Positions 44,371-47,884 of a stretch of DNA of 47,884 nt are shown in pieces. A program made the translations under genes and the position numbers. The DNA is taken from assembly GCA_002310175.1 (NCBI GenBank), contig DBYG01000060.1, forward strand, positions 34,403-82,286, read 5' to 3'. The notes beneath the pieces are model-generated. The model did no database searches. It was not told the DNA's origin and saw only the letters and a list, made by a program, of their open reading frames with translations. This DNA comes from Bacteroidales bacterium UBA1192 (GTDB lineage Bacteria; Bacteroidota; Bacteroidia; Bacteroidales; Bacteroidaceae). Each line of letters starts with the position of its first letter. Positions within the stretch are counted from its first letter, which is position 1.

Positions 44371-46012
44371 AAAGAATTTTACATCCTGTGCAAGGCTTAA
44401 GCTGCTTGAAGAAATCATTGCCCTTATCATCCACCAGAATGAAGGCGGGGAAGTCCTCAACCTCAATCTTCCAGATGGCCTCCATACCCAGCTCGGGGTA
44501 CTCAACGCACTCAATAGACTTGATGTTGTTCTGAGCCAGGATGGCAGCAGGGCCGCCAATTGAACCCAGATAGAAACCTCCGTGTTTCTTGCAGGCATCG
44601 GTAACGGCCTGTGAGCGGTTACCCTTGGCCAGCATGATCATCGAGCCTCCGTTATCCTGGAACTCATCCACGTAGGGATCCATACGTCCTGCAGTGGTGG
44701 GGCCCATAGAGCCGCAAGCCATTCCGGCGGGAGTCTTGGCGGGACCTGCGTAGTATATGGGGTGCTCCTTGAGGTACTGGGGCATGGGCTCACCGGCGTC
44801 AAGGCGTGCCTTGATCTTGGCGTGGGCTATGTCACGGCCTACTATGATGGTGCCGTTCAGGCTCAGACGTGTGCTTACGGGGTACTGTGAGAGCTGCTTG
44901 CATACCTCGGCCATGGGGCGGTTCAGGTCCACCTTTACGGCATCGCCCTCACCGGCCTGACGGAGCTCCTCAGGAATCAGTTCGTATGGTTTGTCATCCA
45001 TCTTCTCTATCCATATACCGTCCTTGTTTATCTTGGCCTTGATGTTGCGGTCGGCAGAGCAGCTTACGCCCAGACCTATGGGGCAGCTTGCACCGTGACG
45101 GGGCAGACGGATAACGCGTACATCATGAGCCATATACTTGCCTCCGAACTGTGCACCCAGACCAATCTTGTAGGCCTCCTGCAGCAGCTGTTTTTCCAGT
45201 TCAACATCGCGGAAGGCGCGGCCGGTCTCATCGCCGGTGGTGGGCAGACTGTCGTAATAGTGGGTCGATGCCAGCTTCACGGTAAGCAGGTTCTTCTCGG
45301 CACTGGTGCCGCCTATCACGAATGCTATGTGGTAGGGCGGGCAGGCTGCTGTACCCAGGCTCTTCATCTTCTCCACCAGGAAGGGAATCAGTGTGCCGGG
45401 GTTCTGGATGCGGGCCTTGGTCTCCTGATAGAGATATGTCTTGTTGGCCGATCCGCCGCCCTTGGTAACCATCAGGAAGCGGTATTCCATACCCTCGGTG
45501 GCCTCTATGTCAATCTGAGCCGGCAGGTTGCACTTGGTGTTTACCTCATTGTACATATCTAAGGGAGCGTTCTGGCTGTAGCGCAGGTTCTCCTCGGTAT
45601 AGGTCTTGTAAACGCCCTCTGACAGAGCCTCCTCATCGCAGAATCCGGTCCATACCTGCTGGCCCTTCTCGCCGTGGATTATTGCGGTACCGGTATCCTG
45701 GCACAGAGGCAGCTTGCCTTTGGCGGACACCTCAGCGTTGCGCAGGAATGTCAGTGCTACGTACTTATCGTTATCGCTGGCCTCGGGGTCACGCAGTATC
45801 TTGGCCACCTGTTCGTTGTGTGAGCGGCGCAGCAGGAAACTTACATCGCGGAATGCGGCATTGGCCATACGGGTCAGACCCTCCTTCTGAACTTTCAGGA
45901 TAGGTTTGCCCTCAAACTCGCTTACGCTTACATAATCCTTGGTGAGCAGATAGTACTCTGTCTCATCCTTGCCCAGCTGGAACATGGGCGCATACTTGAA
46001 ATTTGCCATCAT
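44369..46012 (-). CDS. Class I fumarate hydratase (Fe-S)
   Basis: This 547-residue protein is an oxygen-sensitive [4Fe-4S] fumarase of the FumA/FumB type, interconverting fumarate and malate. It combines the alpha and beta domains in one chain. The three cluster cysteines are C104 in LPLCQDTGT, C224 in TAACPPYH and C318 in GVSCSADRN, at the positions known for E. coli FumA. The C-terminal domain shows ACGSMGPTTAGRMDPYVDEF. It starts with two consecutive ATG codons; the second (46007-46009) is an alternative. The upstream gap to hflX is filled by the heptamer repeat. In Bacteroidota it serves the reductive succinate pathway. Codon bias looks stronger than in neighbours, as expected for high expression. 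Confidence 0.95.
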   Translation of the reverse strand: MMANFKYAPMFQLGKDETEYYLLTKDYVSVSEFEGKPILKVQKEGLTRMANAAFRDVSFLLRRSHNEQVAKILRDPEASDNDKYVALTFLRNAEVSAKGKLPLCQDTGTAIIHGEKGQQVWTGFCDEEALSEGVYKTYTEENLRYSQNAPLDMYNEVNTKCNLPAQIDIEATEGMEYRFLMVTKGGGSANKTYLYQETKARIQNPGTLIPFLVEKMKSLGTAACPPYHIAFVIGGTSAEKNLLTVKLASTHYYDSLPTTGDETGRAFRDVELEKQLLQEAYKIGLGAQFGGKYMAHDVRVIRLPRHGASCPIGLGVSCSADRNIKAKINKDGIWIEKMDDKPYELIPEELRQAGEGDAVKVDLNRPMAEVCKQLSQYPVSTRLSLNGTIIVGRDIAHAKIKARLDAGEPMPQYLKEHPIYYAGPAKTPAGMACGSMGPTTAGRMDPYVDEFQDNGGSMIMLAKGNRSQAVTDACKKHGGFYLGSIGGPAAILAQNNIKSIECVEYPELGMEAIWKIEVEDFPAFILVDDKGNDFFKQLKPCTGCKIL

Positions 46013-46023
46013 TATATCGTTTT

Positions 46024-46077
46024 AATTCTCAATTCTCAATTCTCAATTCTCAATTCTCAATTTTCAATTTTCAATTT
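46024..46077. repeat. Tandem 7-bp repeat array between hflX and fumarase
   Basis: Five perfect AATTCTC units, two AATTTTC variants and a partial unit run head to tail. The array covers nearly the whole gap between the two genes and includes the last codons and stop of hflX (IEN-stop is encoded by the AATTTTC units). On the minus strand the unit is GAGAATT. It ends 12 bases before the fumarase ATG. Confidence 0.95.
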
Positions 46078-47329
46078 GTTCCGTGTCCGGATACAGAAAA
46101 TCATTGTACGGATACTTCTGTACGTGCAATTGCTTGACGCGGTCATAAAGCGTCTTGCGCATATTCTCAATGCCGGTTTTCTTGAGGGCTGATACAAACA
46201 GGCACTCGCCGTTGAGGCGGCCCATCCAGGTTCGCTGAAGCTCCTCCATCGTGATGTTCTCCCGCGTGGCGGGGGTAAGGTCATCGGCCTCCTTCTCCAC
46301 CCAGGTGTAGGCATCGGTCTTGTTAAAGAGCACTATCATTGGCTTTTCACCGGCGCCCAGGTCAGCCAGAGTCTTGTCCACCACCTTCATCTGGTCCTCA
46401 AAATCGGGGTGTGATATATCCACCACGTGAATCAGCAGGTCCGCCTCACGTACCTCATCCAGTGTGGATTTGAATGACTCCACCAGGTCTGTGGGCAGCT
46501 TGCGTATGAATCCTACGGTGTCCGACAGCAGGAACGGCAGGTTATCCACCACAACCTTGCGCACTGTTGTGTCAAGGGTTGCAAATAGCTTGTTCTCGGC
46601 AAACACATCGCTCTTGGAGAGCAGGTTCATAAGGGTTGACTTGCCCACGTTGGTGTAACCTACCAGCGCCACGCGGATAAGTCTGCCGCGGTTCTTGCGC
46701 ATGGTGGATTTCTGGCGGTCTATATCGGCCAGCTGCTCCTTGAGCCAGCTTATGCGCTTGGTGATGATACGGCGGTCCATCTCAAGCTGGGTCTCACCGG
46801 GACCGCGCAGACCAACAGTTCCCTTACCGCCGCCGGCACCTGAGCCGCCGCCCTGACGCTCCAGATGGGTCCACATCCTCTGCAGGCGGGGCAGCAGATA
46901 GCGGTACTGCGCCAGCTCCACCTGAGTCTTGGCGTGGGCTGTCTGGGCACGCATGGCGAATATATCCAGAATCAGCGATGTGCGGTCCAGCACCTTTACG
47001 CCCAGCACGCTCTCAATGGACGACATCTGCTTGGCGGTAAGCTCATCGTCAAAGATGGCCATACCAACCTCATTCTCCAGATCCTCCATGCGTTTGATGT
47101 AATCACGCATCTCCTCCAGCTTGCCCTTGCCCACGTATGTGGCGGCCAGAGCCTGGGGTATCTTCTGCGTAAAACGGCGCATCACCTGTACACCGGCGGT
47201 ATCGGCCAGGAACTCCAGCTCGTCAAGATACTCCGTTGTCTTGCGCTCGTCCTGATCCTGTGTTATGATACCCACCAGTATGGCGGTCTCGGCTTTCTTT
47301 TCGGTTATGACCTGAAACTCCTCCTTCAT
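46064..47329 (-). CDS. hflX: GTPase HflX
   Basis: This 421-residue ribosome-associated GTPase rescues stalled or heat-damaged ribosomes. The N-terminal HflX domain has FDDELTAKQMSSIESVLG, LDRTSLILDIFAMRAQTAHA and LRGPGETQLEMDRR, with the family glycine-rich GGGSGAGGGKG loop. The G domain has G1 VGYTNVGKSTLMN, G3 LSDTVGFIRKLP and G4 LFNKTDAY. The C-terminal residues IEN come from the repeat array, so the natural end may have been shifted by it. It lies 48 bases after rsmI on the same strand. Confidence 0.95.
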   Translation of the reverse strand: MKEEFQVITEKKAETAILVGIITQDQDERKTTEYLDELEFLADTAGVQVMRRFTQKIPQALAATYVGKGKLEEMRDYIKRMEDLENEVGMAIFDDELTAKQMSSIESVLGVKVLDRTSLILDIFAMRAQTAHAKTQVELAQYRYLLPRLQRMWTHLERQGGGSGAGGGKGTVGLRGPGETQLEMDRRIITKRISWLKEQLADIDRQKSTMRKNRGRLIRVALVGYTNVGKSTLMNLLSKSDVFAENKLFATLDTTVRKVVVDNLPFLLSDTVGFIRKLPTDLVESFKSTLDEVREADLLIHVVDISHPDFEDQMKVVDKTLADLGAGEKPMIVLFNKTDAYTWVEKEADDLTPATRENITMEELQRTWMGRLNGECLFVSALKKTGIENMRKTLYDRVKQLHVQKYPYNDFLYPDTEQIEN

Positions 47330-47338
47330 TTATCTTAA

Positions 47339-47385
47339 ACGGCGTAGCCGTAATTCTCAATTCTCAATTTTCAATTCTCAATTTT
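47339..47385. repeat. Tandem 7-bp repeat array with small hairpin between rsmI and hflX
   Basis: Units AATTCTC, AATTCTC, AATTTTC, AATTCTC and AATTTTT run from 47352 to 47386. The rsmI stop codon lies inside (47378-47380). Next to the array, ACGGC and GCCGT (47339-47351) form a five-base stem with a three-base loop. The gap to hflX is filled by these elements. Confidence 0.88.
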
Positions 47386-47884
47386 TAGCGCCAGCTAAAA
47401 CAATAACAATCTCCCCTTTAGGCTCGTGTGCCTTAAAGTGAGCCAGAACTTCACTCAAACTGCCGCGCACGCACTCCTCATGCACCTTGGAAATCTCCCT
47501 GCACACCGCAACCTTACGCTCCGGACCGAACACCTCCATAAACTGCTCCAGCGCCTTGACCAGACGGAACGGAGACTCGTAGAATATAATGGTGCGCGGC
47601 TCATCCTTAAGCGCGGCAATGCGGCTCTGGCGGCCCTTCTTCTGCGGCAGGAAGCCCTCAAAGAGGAACCTGTCGCAAGGCAGCCCCGAGTCTATCAGCG
47701 CCGGAACGAATGCCGTAGCGCCCGGCAGACACTCCACATCAACTCCCTGCTGCACACACTCCCTTACCAGCATGAAACCGGGGTCCGATATGCCCGGAGT
47801 GCCGGCATCGCTTATCAATGCCACAGACTCTCCCGCCATAATACGGTTAGCCATAGCGGCCGATGTCTCATGCTCGTTGAACTT
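47378..47884 (-). CDS. rsmI: 16S rRNA 2'-O-ribose C1402 methyltransferase, 5' part outside the window
   Basis: The visible 168 residues are the main part and C-terminus of RsmI, a tetrapyrrole-methylase-fold enzyme that methylates the ribose of C1402 in 16S rRNA. Signatures are KFNEHETSAAMANRI at the window edge, ALISDAGTPGISDPG for SAM binding, LPGATAFVPALIDSGLP, FLFEGFLPQKKGRQSRI and IFYESPFRLVKALEQ. The frame is open to the last base of the window, so the start lies beyond. The C-terminus ends shortly after GEIVIVLAG, with its stop inside the heptamer repeat. Confidence 0.95.
   Translation of the reverse strand, partial: KFNEHETSAAMANRIMAGESVALISDAGTPGISDPGFMLVRECVQQGVDVECLPGATAFVPALIDSGLPCDRFLFEGFLPQKKGRQSRIAALKDEPRTIIFYESPFRLVKALEQFMEVFGPERKVAVCREISKVHEECVRGSLSEVLAHFKAHEPKGEIVIVLAGAKN

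Noticed and set aside
45095..45562. 155-codon open frame on the + strand opposite the fumarase gene
   Set aside because: It lies wholly within the fumarase coding sequence, has no recognisable domain, and is explained by codon bias of the real gene.
46024..46077. Regular repeats that might suggest a CRISPR array
   Set aside because: The unit is only 7 bp and tandem without spacers, and no cas genes are near.

Overview
The window looks like a chromosomal segment from a member of the Bacteroidales (Bacteroidota). Several signs agree. Promoters follow the Bacteroidota pattern TTTG-N19/21-TAnnTTTG, and Shine-Dalgarno sequences are mostly absent. Gene neighbourhoods such as parE-coaD-S41 protease and purH-mreBCD-PBP2-rodA are typical of this order. 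YbeY has the HLCG-x-x-DK variant active site, and the secreted proteins have the expected signal peptides.

Layout. Positions 1-3385 look accessory: the 3' end of an unrecognised gene, a small HTH protein (possible antitoxin), and a 916-residue protein that joins a GIY-YIG/T5orf172-type nuclease domain to a superfamily 2 helicase. Positions 3492-9823 hold a fused SpmA/SpmB-type membrane protein, the rRNA maturation RNase YbeY, a 1002-residue secreted TPR protein and an outer-membrane barrel-like protein. The last three overlap at their ends. Positions 9955-13610 form a + strand run of topA-aroK-argB. It meets the - strand pair of a CPBP membrane protease and ribF (13618-15376). A CAT-anticodon tRNA with its own promoter and terminator follows at 15528-15601. 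Then come a GNAT-like protein, parE, coaD, an S41 protease, a GPH sugar transporter, and a 1257-residue surface or secreted protein.

Positions 26693-34551 are the most interesting metabolic region. A GarR-type dehydrogenase lies on the - strand. Divergent from it is a closely spaced + strand operon: RpiB-type isomerase, DhaK, DhaL, GntP-family permease, a cytosolic beta-propeller-like protein of unknown role, a secreted beta-sandwich-like protein, and a secreted GH43-like glycosidase with a C-terminal lectin-like segment. Together they suggest release and uptake of a plant-type sugar or sugar acid, with phosphorylation of a C3/C4 ketose such as dihydroxyacetone or erythrulose and its isomerisation into central metabolism. 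The substrate cannot be named from sequence.

Positions 34796-42000 carry purH and the rod-shape and elongasome genes mreB, mreC, mreD, PBP2 and rodA. Positions 42012-47884 are on the - strand: rsmI (partial), hflX, class I fumarase, holB (delta') and a PSP1/RicT-type gene. Three gaps in this last group are filled by arrays of a 7-bp repeat (AATTCTC, or GAGAATT on the coding strand) that start at or inside the stop codons of the upstream genes. One array is arranged as a 32-bp imperfect inverted repeat.

Most of the window is housekeeping. The best candidates for undescribed biology are the 27.7-34.6 kb catabolic operon with its unknown propeller protein, the nuclease-helicase fusion at the left edge, and the heptamer arrays.
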